From Cryomorphaceae bacterium ASP10-05a (lineage in GTDB: Bacteria > Bacteroidota > Bacteroidia > Flavobacteriales_D > Sanyastnellaceae), in the NCBI GenBank assembly GCA_000981645.1, contig LAQC01000006.1, positions 29,963 to 72,649 on the forward strand: 42,687 bases of DNA. The letters run 5' to 3'. Position numbers and translations under genes: made by a program. Positions 32,871 to 40,517 of this stretch are shown here, piece after piece (the first letter of the stretch is position 1; each line of letters starts with the position of its first letter). A model generated the notes under the pieces. The model was not told where the DNA came from. It was given only the letters and a program-made list of their open reading frames with translations, and did not search any database.

Positions 32871-33779
32871 ATGACGACTTGGGATATTTATATAAAAAGC
32901 TACACTAGTTACTTAAAAATCGAAAGATCCTTAAGTCCTAACTCTGTAATGTCTTACGTCTCAGATATAGATAAACTGAAAAGATATTTTACTGAGATTA
33001 CCCCGCTATCTTCTCCCCTTAAATTAAACTACGAGGAGCTTTCAACATTTATTCGCTGGATTTCAGAGGTAGGGTTTTCTGCCGGAACACAAGCCAGAAT
33101 GATTTCAGCTATAAAGAGTTTCTTTAAGTACCTTCTCTTAGAGAATGAAATAACTGACGACCCTTCTCACCTACTAACCTCTCCACGACTTCAAAGAAAA
33201 CTGCCCGACACTCTATCTGTTGAAGAAATAGATTTACTCATTAGCGTTATAGATTTAAGCACTGATCATGGCACTAGAAATAAGGCTATGTTAGAAACAC
33301 TTTATAGCAGCGGGCTGAGAGTTTCTGAACTTATAACTCTTAAACTATCCGGTTATTTCCCAGAAGACAATTACATAAAAGTCAAAGGAAAAGGCGCTAA
33401 AGAAAGGCTTATTCCTATAGGAGACAGCGCTATCAAATACAACACTATTTACTTCGAGTCAGTAAGAAATCATAAGGTTATCAAACCAGGAGAAGAAGAC
33501 TTCATGTTCCTAAATAAGAGAGGAGCTCACTTAAGCCGAATTATGATTTTTACGATTATTAAGGATTTAGCTAAAGAAGCGGGAATAACTAAAACTATTT
33601 CACCGCACACGTTTAGACATAGTTTTGCTACGCACCTCATAGAAGGAGGAGCAGACTTAAGAGCGGTCCAAACTATGCTGGGGCATGAGAGCATCACTAC
33701 CACTGAAATTTACACCCATTTAGACAAGAGATTTATACGAGACACATTATTATCTTGTCATCCTAGAATGAAAAAATGA
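32871..33779 (+). CDS. xerD: Site-specific tyrosine recombinase XerD
   Basis: Tyrosine recombinase that resolves chromosome dimers at dif with XerC under FtsK control. The 302-residue protein has an N-terminal SAM-like core-binding domain (about 1-90) and a catalytic domain with all expected residues: Arg150 (SSGLRVSEL), Lys174 (VKGKGAKERLIP), His246 and Arg249 (HTFRHSFATHL), His272 (LGHESITTTEIY) and nucleophile Tyr281. XerD is favoured over XerC on overall appearance only. ftsK, its usual activator, is also in the window. No dif site was found here. The gene stands alone. Confidence 0.92.
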   Translation: MTTWDIYIKSYTSYLKIERSLSPNSVMSYVSDIDKLKRYFTEITPLSSPLKLNYEELSTFIRWISEVGFSAGTQARMISAIKSFFKYLLLENEITDDPSHLLTSPRLQRKLPDTLSVEEIDLLISVIDLSTDHGTRNKAMLETLYSSGLRVSELITLKLSGYFPEDNYIKVKGKGAKERLIPIGDSAIKYNTIYFESVRNHKVIKPGEEDFMFLNKRGAHLSRIMIFTIIKDLAKEAGITKTISPHTFRHSFATHLIEGGADLRAVQTMLGHESITTTEIYTHLDKRFIRDTLLSCHPRMKK

Positions 33780-34005
33780 ATATGGAGTTAGCGCATATTA
33801 TTGCTCATCCTATCAAAAGATAGCGTGGGGCTATTTCCGTCTCTGTTCTGCTGCGCTCCATTAATATCGAGATTCGGGTTTCACATGCGTCATAGTTGGC
33901 TAGGAATTATAGGCTCGGGTGTGATTTTAGGTTTAATCAGCGCAGACATGGCTTAAATCAGAATAAAAAGTAGGATTAAATATGTTTTATAAGCCGTTTA
34001 TTTTG

Positions 34006-34014
34006 GCGTTGCAA
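34006..34014 (-). repeat. TTGCAACGC 9-mer, copy 8
   Basis: Exact copy on the minus strand in non-coding DNA upstream of dnaN. Confidence 0.7.
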
Positions 34015-34157
34015 TGCACTTTTAGCTCCTCTTCTTATTTAGTTTTACAATCTTTCAATCTCAGTTAACATAGGAAGTATGGAAACCGAAGCTCAGATGG
34101 TTCATTCTTTGTGAAAAACAAATGTTATTAAGCATGAATAAATCGTGCCGCTATTTT

Positions 34158-34165
34158 TATATTTG
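34158..34165 (+). promoter_or_regulatory. dnaN -7 promoter box
   Basis: TATATTTG, a perfect TAnnTTTG match, ending 24 nt before the dnaN ATG. No clear -33 element. Confidence 0.55.
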
Positions 34166-34189
34166 CGCCCCAATTAATCTATTCGAAAG

Positions 34190-35311
34190 ATGAAGTTTTT
34201 AATAAATAGCCAGGCCCTTTTAAGACAATTAACACAATTAAGTGGTGTTTTAAATTCAAGTAACACTCTACCCATTTTAGATAATTTTCTATTTGAAATT
34301 AAGGGAGGAGAATTAACTATTTCTGCATCTGATTTAGAAACGACAATGTCTACGTCTATGCCCGTTGAGGCTAAAGATGATCTATTAGTAGCCATTCCAG
34401 CTAAAATGTTATTGGATTCATTAAAGCAATTTCCTGAGCAACCGTTGAACTTTACTGTAGACACTAAAACTTTCGGTATAGAAATAGCTAGTGATTTTGG
34501 AAAGTATAAAGTTTCTGGATTAAATGGAGAGGAATTCCCTAAGGCTCCTGAGCTAGAGGCTTCTGCTAAATTTGAATTAGACGGTGCTATTCTATCTAGA
34601 GCGATCAGTAAAACGGTAGTAGCTGCAGGAAATGATGATTTAAGACCTGTAATGAGCGGTATCTTCTTCGAGCTTTATGAAGACAATGTTAGATTCGTAG
34701 CTACAGATGCTCACAGATTAGTAAGATATACTAGAACTGATGTTTCTGGAGGTGGTTCTGGCTCTTTTATCGTTCCTAAGAAACCACTAAATCTGCTGAA
34801 GAGTATGGGTTCTTACGCAGATAGTCTAGTGACTATTGAGTACAATGATTCTAATGCTCACTTCACGTTCGATAACGTATCACTTATGTGTAGACTTATA
34901 GAAGGAAAATATCCTAACTATGAGGCGGTTATTCCTAAGGAAAACCCAAACAAACTTACTGTAGGGAGACAAGACTTATTGAACTCAATTAAGCGGGTTT
35001 CTATATTCGCTAACAAAGCGACTAACCAGGTTAGATTAAAAATATCAGGCAGTGAATTACATATTTCTGCTGAAGATTTAGATTTTGCTAATGCAGCTAA
35101 CGAGAGGTTAACTTGTTCTTATGCAGGAGAAGATATGGAGATAGGATTTAATTCTAGATTCATCATAGACATGTTAGGAAACATCTCTGCAGACAACATC
35201 GTCATAGAAATGAGCGCTCCTAATAGAGCTGGAATTATCCTTCCAGAGGAACAAGAGGACAATGGTGAGGATATGCTTATGCTAGTGATGCCAGTTATGC
35301 TTAATAACTAG
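34190..35311 (+). CDS. dnaN: DNA polymerase III subunit beta (sliding clamp)
   Basis: Ring-shaped dimeric clamp that holds polymerase on DNA. The 373-residue protein has three clamp domains of about 120 residues. It opens with MKFLINSQALLRQLTQLSGVLNSSNTLPILDNFL, typical for DnaN; FVATDAHRLVRYTR and IEGKYPNYEAVIP lie in domain II. The C-terminal LVMPVMLNN corresponds to the usual MPMRL-type end that forms part of the protein-binding pocket, with Val-Met replacing Met-Arg. dnaA and gyrB are not adjacent, so the location is not an obvious origin. It has its own promoter. Confidence 0.97.
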   Translation: MKFLINSQALLRQLTQLSGVLNSSNTLPILDNFLFEIKGGELTISASDLETTMSTSMPVEAKDDLLVAIPAKMLLDSLKQFPEQPLNFTVDTKTFGIEIASDFGKYKVSGLNGEEFPKAPELEASAKFELDGAILSRAISKTVVAAGNDDLRPVMSGIFFELYEDNVRFVATDAHRLVRYTRTDVSGGGSGSFIVPKKPLNLLKSMGSYADSLVTIEYNDSNAHFTFDNVSLMCRLIEGKYPNYEAVIPKENPNKLTVGRQDLLNSIKRVSIFANKATNQVRLKISGSELHISAEDLDFANAANERLTCSYAGEDMEIGFNSRFIIDMLGNISADNIVIEMSAPNRAGIILPEEQEDNGEDMLMLVMPVMLNN

Positions 35312-35348
35312 GTAATTCATCCTATCTAATTCGTGTTTTCGAAAAAGA

Positions 35349-35379
35349 TATTTCAGCTTTAAAATCTAATCCTGAAATA
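35349..35379. other. Inverted repeat after dnaN
   Basis: TATTTCAG (35349-35356) and CTGAAATA (35372-35379) form a perfect 8-bp stem with a 15-nt loop. No T-run follows on the plus strand, so it is not an obvious terminator; the gap to the rhomboid stop holds nothing else. Confidence 0.35.
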
Positions 35380-35476
35380 AGGTCAAGATCGTATAACAGC
35401 GGAGAGCTTTATTCTCAAAGCCTGCACGTGAATGGATTGGCATAAGCTTTCAGTTTAACTAGATATACTTAAACTT

Positions 35477-36199
35477 TTAAAACCCTCTATCGATGCCTCT
35501 ATGGCGTAATTGACGATAGATTTGAACTATGGAAGTTTTACCGTTTGGCTTTACAGGATTAGACGCATCTCTTTCACTTTTTAAGAGCTCTAGCTCTTCT
35601 TCTATCTCCCATCTAGTTTTAGGTCTCTCTGGCAACTCTTTTCTATACACAAAAGCCAATAACACACCAGCTAAAGCTCCTCCTAAGTGGCCTTCCCAGC
35701 TTACGCGCTCTTCTATCGGGAATATCCCCCAAATTATACTTCCATAAAGAAAAAGGACTGCCATACTTACTCGAAGTAGAGCGGTGTGTTTTATGTCCAT
35801 CATACCTGCTGTGAACACAAAAAAGGCTAGTCCATAAACGACTCCGCTGGCTCCTACATGATTACTACCAGGAACACCCAAGAAAAAAACGAATAACCCT
35901 GAGAACAGAAAAATCACACCCCATACCTTAAGAGCTATCTCTCTATAAAAATAAAACAGCATCGTGTTAAGCACTACGAAGGAAGCCGTGTTATTCCATA
36001 TATGCTCCCAACTTCCATGTAAAAAAGCCATAGATAAAACGCCCCACCAATGACCCCACTCTTTAGGATGATTCCCAGCACTTCTCCATTCAGAGACTCC
36101 ACCCCATTCTATTAAAATCTGTATGCCCCATATTATTATTAAAAATAATGCAGTGCTAAAGATTGCATAAAAAACTCTATTTCTTTCTTGACTATCCAA
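35477..36199 (-). CDS. Rhomboid family intramembrane serine protease
   Basis: Integral membrane protease of 240 residues with about six membrane segments. The catalytic dyad is Ser118 in GASGVVYG and His171 in WEGHLGGALAG. The upstream motif FLHGSWEHIWNNTASF (residues 59-74) carries the conserved HxxxHxxxN with the oxyanion-hole Asn. The Lys/Arg/Glu-rich C-terminal tail (about 190-240) is cytosolic. Substrate unknown. It is the second gene after a membrane-anchored hypothetical (6 bp between), which may be a partner or just co-transcribed. Confidence 0.94.
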   Translation of the reverse strand: MDSQERNRVFYAIFSTALFLIIIWGIQILIEWGGVSEWRSAGNHPKEWGHWWGVLSMAFLHGSWEHIWNNTASFVVLNTMLFYFYREIALKVWGVIFLFSGLFVFFLGVPGSNHVGASGVVYGLAFFVFTAGMMDIKHTALLRVSMAVLFLYGSIIWGIFPIEERVSWEGHLGGALAGVLLAFVYRKELPERPKTRWEIEEELELLKSERDASNPVKPNGKTSIVQIYRQLRHRGIDRGF

Positions 36200-36205
36200 T
36201 TATTC

Positions 36206-36955
36206 TCATTCTTCAATTAAAATTTTAAAAGGGTCTTTTTCACAATTCATTTCCTCATAACCATACCCAACTTTCACATCACTTATCACTAAATCCAATG
36301 GACCTATACCCTCATGGAAATGAGACATCCTTACTCCATTTCCTAAAGTGTAATAACGCTCCCAAGTAAGCTCTAGGCCTCCTATAGGAATTATTTGAAC
36401 CCACATTTTATAACTTTCTGGAGTTCCATCTGCCGCTAACTTCCATAAATAACTATCTCCAGGAGTAGACCCTCCTGAAGAATAGGTAACAAGTAGTCTA
36501 TTATCTCCTTCATAATCTACGACTTCTCTGGTCACTCCTTCATCGAAGGTTTTATAAGGAGCTATTAGCCAAAACATATCGTTATTAAAGAAGTCAATAG
36601 CAGACTTAATTAAAACACCCTCATCATTTTCATCTACTCTTTCTGTTTCTATAAATGCGGCTCCTTTACTCGTACCTGGAGTTATGTAAACAGTATTCTG
36701 ATCCCATTTCACTCTAACCATATTTCTATGCTTGTCCCACAGGAAATGGTGCATTCCTACGAACGTCCATTGTACATATTGAATATCATGCCAATGCTCT
36801 TTCCCCAAAGCTTTTTCCATTTTCAAAGCCATTTTGTCTGCTTCTTCTCCCGATTCCCCTCCAGTTGGCAGAGATTCATTCGCTACTATTCCTGCGATTA
36901 CAATAATGGCTATTAGTATTATCACTAGTAATACTAACCTTTTTAGTATCTTCAT
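36206..36955 (-). CDS. Membrane-anchored protein of unknown function
   Basis: A 249-residue protein with one N-terminal hydrophobic helix (about 6-27, LVLLVIILIAIIVIAG) and a soluble periplasmic domain. The domain is rich in aromatic residues and short beta segments (HWHDIQYVQWTFVGMHHFLWDKHRNMVRV; YKMWVQIIPIGGLELTWERYY) and might have a LolA-like open barrel, but I cannot assign a family. It starts 33 bp from the divergent DUF1684 gene. Likely co-transcribed with the rhomboid protease after it. Confidence 0.6.
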   Translation of the reverse strand: MKILKRLVLLVIILIAIIVIAGIVANESLPTGGESGEEADKMALKMEKALGKEHWHDIQYVQWTFVGMHHFLWDKHRNMVRVKWDQNTVYITPGTSKGAAFIETERVDENDEGVLIKSAIDFFNNDMFWLIAPYKTFDEGVTREVVDYEGDNRLLVTYSSGGSTPGDSYLWKLAADGTPESYKMWVQIIPIGGLELTWERYYTLGNGVRMSHFHEGIGPLDLVISDVKVGYGYEEMNCEKDPFKILIEE

Positions 36956-36988
36956 TTTATTAATATTTACTCTTGTAAAAATAAACCT

Positions 36989-37588
36989 ATGCTGATGAGA
37001 ATTTCCACCTTATTTATATTCCTGTTAACATCTATCACCTCATTGTCACAGCTCAGTTATGATGAAGAAATAGAAAAACATAGAGATGAAATTAACCTAG
37101 AGTTTAAATCTGATAGCACGAGTATTTTAACAGAAGAAGATCTAGTCGGTTTTTCTGGCTTAGAATTCTTTGCCCCTGATTACGCTTACAATGTGGAAGT
37201 AAAGTTTAAAAAACTCAAAAAAAGAGAAGTCATTGGATTCTCTACAAGCACAGATAGAATAGCTAAATACAGACCTTATGGAATATTAAAGTTTAAAATA
37301 GAGGGTGTCAAGTGTAAGCTTACTATTTATGCTCCAGCCAGAGACATCCCTGGCTATCCTGGATACTTATTCTTACCGTTTAAAGATTTTACCAATGGAC
37401 AAGAAACATACGGAGGCGGAAGATACTTAGACCTAAAAGAATCAGATATAGCTAAAAAATTCAGACTGGATTTCAACCTTTGTTACAACCCATACTGTGC
37501 TTATTCAGACGGTTTTTCATGCCCCGTCCCTCCCGATGAAAATCACCTAGCCGCAGAAATTAAAGCTGGAGTTAAATCATTTCATTAA
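36989..37588 (+). CDS. DUF1684 domain-containing secreted protein
   Basis: A 199-residue protein with a signal peptide (MLMRISTLFIFLLTSITSLSQ). The body matches DUF1684: LFLPFKDFTNGQETYGGGRYLDL and LDFNLCYNPYCAYSDGFSCPVPPDENHLAAEIKAG, with the characteristic cluster of Cys, Tyr and Pro. Biochemical role unknown for the family. The start could be the second Met (36995), which makes no functional difference. It is divergent from the unknown at 36206-36955 and 18 bp from the convergent DUF6263-like gene. Confidence 0.85.
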   Translation: MLMRISTLFIFLLTSITSLSQLSYDEEIEKHRDEINLEFKSDSTSILTEEDLVGFSGLEFFAPDYAYNVEVKFKKLKKREVIGFSTSTDRIAKYRPYGILKFKIEGVKCKLTIYAPARDIPGYPGYLFLPFKDFTNGQETYGGGRYLDLKESDIAKKFRLDFNLCYNPYCAYSDGFSCPVPPDENHLAAEIKAGVKSFH

Positions 37589-37606
37589 AACTACGCTAAA
37601 ACAGAA

Positions 37607-38458
37607 TTACTTTAAAGAGCATGTAATTGTTCTTGTCTCACCTACATTTACACTTGTAGATTCTCCAGCAATACTACTTTTAATCGATACTGTGTAGTTA
37701 TTTGTCAGTTCACTTGAGACTATTACACCACTCACAGAATCTAATACAACGACTTCCGTAAGCAAACCTTGAGAGGCGACTATCGCATCATTTTCTTTAG
37801 AATCTAAAGAAAATTTAGATGTTTTTTCAAACCCTACAAGTCCTTTTTTAAGAACCCTAACCTCATCTATATTAGAATTTACACTTCCCCTAACTTCTTT
37901 GTTTTTCACTATTCTGTTCTGCGCTTCCAAAATCTCTTTGCCTTTTAAATCAACACCTACTTTAAAAGGAAAGATTGTAAGAAATAATTCATTGAAGTAA
38001 GTCATATCGATTCGTTCTAAGTACTTCATTCTAACCTCACTTTCTGCAGTGTAATATATTGACTTCATAAAGTCCTTTTCATTATTTAACCGCACCATTC
38101 TACCTTCTTTAGCGTTAAGAATAGATACATTTAATTGAGGAATCATCTTTGTATAATTTACAGGGAAGATGCTGGTATCTTTTCTCACCACATTCTCTAA
38201 GTCCAGAGAATCAATGACCATAAGAAAATTAATTTCATTGTCAGAAATAGACTTAACCTCTATTTGGCCAGAAACCGTATAAACGGACGTACTCTTAGTT
38301 GGTTTTTCTTTCTCAGAAATAGAGCTACTAATTATCGAAATGACATCGGTAACATTAATTTTATCTCCCACTTTTAGCTCAGACCCCACCAATAATTGGT
38401 TTTGAGATGACAAATTGAAACTTACTAAAGCTAGAAGGATAAGAAAGATGTAACGCAT
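37607..38458 (-). CDS. Secreted DUF6263-like protein, copy A
   Basis: A 283-residue protein with a signal peptide (MRYIFLILLALVSFNLSS). After it comes LLVGSELKVGDKINVTDVISII, the same opening as the adjacent gene's KLKVGDSFVMTSNVEQ, and both share the later order of beta strands ending in a Thr-rich C-terminus (ETRTITCSLK). This fits DUF6263, secreted proteins of unknown role in Bacteroidota. The two are diverged paralogues, not recent duplicates. Promoter -7 box TATCTTTG at 38488-38495. Confidence 0.65.
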   Translation of the reverse strand: MRYIFLILLALVSFNLSSQNQLLVGSELKVGDKINVTDVISIISSSISEKEKPTKSTSVYTVSGQIEVKSISDNEINFLMVIDSLDLENVVRKDTSIFPVNYTKMIPQLNVSILNAKEGRMVRLNNEKDFMKSIYYTAESEVRMKYLERIDMTYFNELFLTIFPFKVGVDLKGKEILEAQNRIVKNKEVRGSVNSNIDEVRVLKKGLVGFEKTSKFSLDSKENDAIVASQGLLTEVVVLDSVSGVIVSSELTNNYTVSIKSSIAGESTSVNVGETRTITCSLK

Positions 38459-38487
38459 AGTTGAATGATTTATAGTTTAAACGTAGG

Positions 38488-38495
38488 CAAAGATA
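38488..38495 (-). promoter_or_regulatory. -7 promoter box of the DUF6263-like copy A gene
   Basis: TATCTTTG on the minus strand, a perfect TAnnTTTG match, ending 29 nt before the ATG. Confidence 0.45.
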
Positions 38496-38510
38496 ACAAA
38501 GAGCTTGCCC

Positions 38511-38539
38511 AAAAAAAAAGGACGCCTAAAAAGGCGCCC
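38511..38539 (-). terminator. Intrinsic terminator after the DUF6263-like copy B gene
   Basis: On the minus strand GGGCGCCT-TTTT-AGGCGTCC (38539-38520, one mismatch) is followed by nine T (38519-38511). It separates the two paralogous genes, which therefore have separate transcripts. Confidence 0.85.
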
Positions 38540-38558
38540 TGTAATATCTGTCTTGAAC

Positions 38559-39443
38559 TTATTTTAATGATGTAACTGTAGTCATTTCTATGGTCATAGG
38601 AATTTCCATCTCTGTAGGCATCTGGGCGTTGGCTTCTATTACCGTACTTCCAGTCATAGCCCCAGTTTGAGAGTACATCTTTAATAAACCTGTTTTAGTA
38701 TTCATCTCCCCTTCTCCAGAGAAACTCCCTTCCATATTTACACTCATCCCCATTCCCTGCTGCTCTTGTTCTCCAGACATGGAACTCGTAGATTCACTAG
38801 TAAACTTAAATTTCTTTTTGGAAACATTACTCGCTGTATATTCTGTACTCAACTTCACTGTCATATCACCCTCAGTAATACTCTCTAGTTCCCATTTAGC
38901 ACCTTCTTCATAATCCTTTCCATAAGCCACCGGGAAAATCGCTTTATAATTTTTTTTCAATCCTTTCTCATCAAAAAACTGAGCAAGGTCAGCTCCACTA
39001 ACATCAATCGCTTCTATATCTAACAGTAACTGGTCCATTCCATCCGTTGAGAGTAAATTTCCCTCCATATCAACTCGAACACTTATTTCTTTTCCTAGAA
39101 GTGATCTCATCGCATCATTAAAAGAGTTAGACTCGCCGCCAGAGTCCATGCTAATATCCATTCCCTGCATAGGAGATTTCATCGTTACCATTAATGATTT
39201 ATAGACTTGAGTAAATAGAATCTCATTTTCAGATAATTCTGTCACTACCAAGTCCATTTCTGTATGTACACTTAAGTCCATAACCATCTCCATACCCATC
39301 ATACTCTGAGTGATTTTCTGCTCTACGTTAGAAGTCATGACAAATGAATCTCCTACTTTCAATTTCAGCTGATACTTATTTCCTGCTAAGGCAGAAAAAC
39401 TAATGACTAATGTGAGCGTAATTAAAAACAGTACTTTTTTCAT
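38559..39443 (-). CDS. Secreted DUF6263-like protein, copy B
   Basis: A 294-residue protein with signal peptide (MKKVLFLITLTLVISFSALA). It is strikingly rich in Met and Ser (MMGMEMVMDLSV; SMSGEQEQQGMGMSVNMEGSFSGEGEMN). The scaffold KLKVGD...VTELSENEILFTQVYKS...VRVDMEGNLLS is shared with the neighbouring copy A. Function unknown. -7 box TATTTTTG at 39462-39469 on the minus strand. Terminated by its own hairpin. Confidence 0.7.
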   Translation of the reverse strand: MKKVLFLITLTLVISFSALAGNKYQLKLKVGDSFVMTSNVEQKITQSMMGMEMVMDLSVHTEMDLVVTELSENEILFTQVYKSLMVTMKSPMQGMDISMDSGGESNSFNDAMRSLLGKEISVRVDMEGNLLSTDGMDQLLLDIEAIDVSGADLAQFFDEKGLKKNYKAIFPVAYGKDYEEGAKWELESITEGDMTVKLSTEYTASNVSKKKFKFTSESTSSMSGEQEQQGMGMSVNMEGSFSGEGEMNTKTGLLKMYSQTGAMTGSTVIEANAQMPTEMEIPMTIEMTTVTSLK

Positions 39444-39461
39444 TTCAGTTATTTATAATCT

Positions 39462-39469
39462 CAAAAATA
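39462..39469 (-). promoter_or_regulatory. -7 promoter box of the DUF6263-like copy B gene
   Basis: TATTTTTG on the minus strand, a TAnnTTTG match, ending 18 nt before the ATG at 39443. Confidence 0.4.
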
Positions 39470-39514
39470 AGCTATGATTGAATTAATCAGTCTTAAATTT
39501 TGACAAAGAATTAA

Positions 39515-40450
39515 TCACACTTCTACCATTGGATACTTTTTTGTCAATTCTGACTTTTTTTCTTGAACTTTTAATTCATGTATCTCTTTATTCTCAGAAC
39601 TCACTTTATGGCTTTGAAACAACTGAAATTTCTGAAGTTCTTCAATAACTTTTATAGACTTCTCATCAAAAACAAACTTAAGAAAGGCCTCTTGCACATA
39701 ATCTACCGCCATTTCTGATGGATGAACCAAGTCTTTTTTGAAAAACCTATAATCTCTCAAGTCATCTACCACAAGCTCATAGCTCGGGAAGTAAAAAGCA
39801 TTACCTGTAGACTCACATACATTATGAACAGCAGTTAGGAGCTGTGCCTTACTCCTATTATTTTCTACTAATCCATCTTTCACATGCCTCACTGGGCTAA
39901 CGGTTAAAACTATTTTTAATGAAGGATTTTTGCGGTGCAATGCCTCTATAACTGCCTCTAATTTCTTCTCAATAACAGCTGAATTACTTAGCTTTTTCTG
40001 AAAAAAGGATTGAGGTAACTTATGACAATTAGCAACTATCCGACCTTCACGCTCATACCCAAAAGAAGTTCCTAAGGTCAAACATAGCGCCTTGGACTCA
40101 GCCAATCCACTGCGTAAAAGCTCCAAATCGTTATTTAATTTCTCAAGTAACTTCTCTTCTGATTTACCTGAATAACTGCCGTGATGAGTTAAACTGTAAT
40201 ACCTATTTTCATAATAGAATAGCCCAGCAGCTGAATAACTAAACTCTGGATCTAATGCTTTTAATACTATTTCCAACAAGGGTAGCGGATGAAAGATCAC
40301 TCCAAAAGGATTCGTTAGTAATGGAATTCCTAATTTCTTAAACCTTTCTCCCATGTGGTCAGAAAAGCACGACCCCATAAATACCATTCCCTCAAAAGGG
40401 CTTATTTGAAAAGGAGCTGGCTTAATATTTAATTCGGTTCTAAACTTCAC
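39515..40450 (-). CDS. GSCFA domain-containing protein
   Basis: A 311-residue protein with the eponymous motif GSCFSDHMGERFKKLG (GSCF at residues 26-29) and the associated TNPFGVIFHPLPL. Later come LTLGTSFGYEREGRIVANCHKLP and VLTVSPVRHVKDG, the other blocks of the family, which is related to SGNH/GDSL esterases. The start is a GTG (40450): an in-frame stop lies 39 bp upstream, and the next Met would remove conserved residues. It is divergent from uvrA. Biochemical activity is unproven for the family. Confidence 0.92.
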   Translation of the reverse strand: MKFRTELNIKPAPFQISPFEGMVFMGSCFSDHMGERFKKLGIPLLTNPFGVIFHPLPLLEIVLKALDPEFSYSAAGLFYYENRYYSLTHHGSYSGKSEEKLLEKLNNDLELLRSGLAESKALCLTLGTSFGYEREGRIVANCHKLPQSFFQKKLSNSAVIEKKLEAVIEALHRKNPSLKIVLTVSPVRHVKDGLVENNRSKAQLLTAVHNVCESTGNAFYFPSYELVVDDLRDYRFFKKDLVHPSEMAVDYVQEAFLKFVFDEKSIKVIEELQKFQLFQSHKVSSENKEIHELKVQEKKSELTKKYPMVEV

Positions 40451-40517
40451 TGGACTGTGTATTAAATCGCGATAAAATTAGTGATGAATGTGCTTTCTTT
40501 GTGATTCTAACACAGCC

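Larger units (their letters stand above)
33780..34189. other. Long intergenic region between xerD and dnaN
   Basis: 410 bp without a credible gene. Near the xerD end are two overlapping hairpins that exclude each other: CTATC-AAAA-GATAG (33810-33823) and ATAGC-GTGGG-GCTAT, which starts inside the first stem. A TTGCAACGC copy (minus strand) is at 34006-34014. The dnaN -7 box lies at 34158-34165. The middle looks like degenerate sequence. Confidence 0.45.

Noticed and set aside
41-34014. TTGCAACGC as an FtsK-orienting polar sequence (KOPS-like)
   Set aside because: Orientation is mixed, five plus and three minus, over 34 kb; a polar signal should be strongly strand-biased.
34190-35311. dnaN as evidence of a nearby replication origin
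   Set aside because: No dnaA, gyrB or DnaA-box cluster is visible near it, and dnaN is often unlinked from oriC in Bacteroidota.
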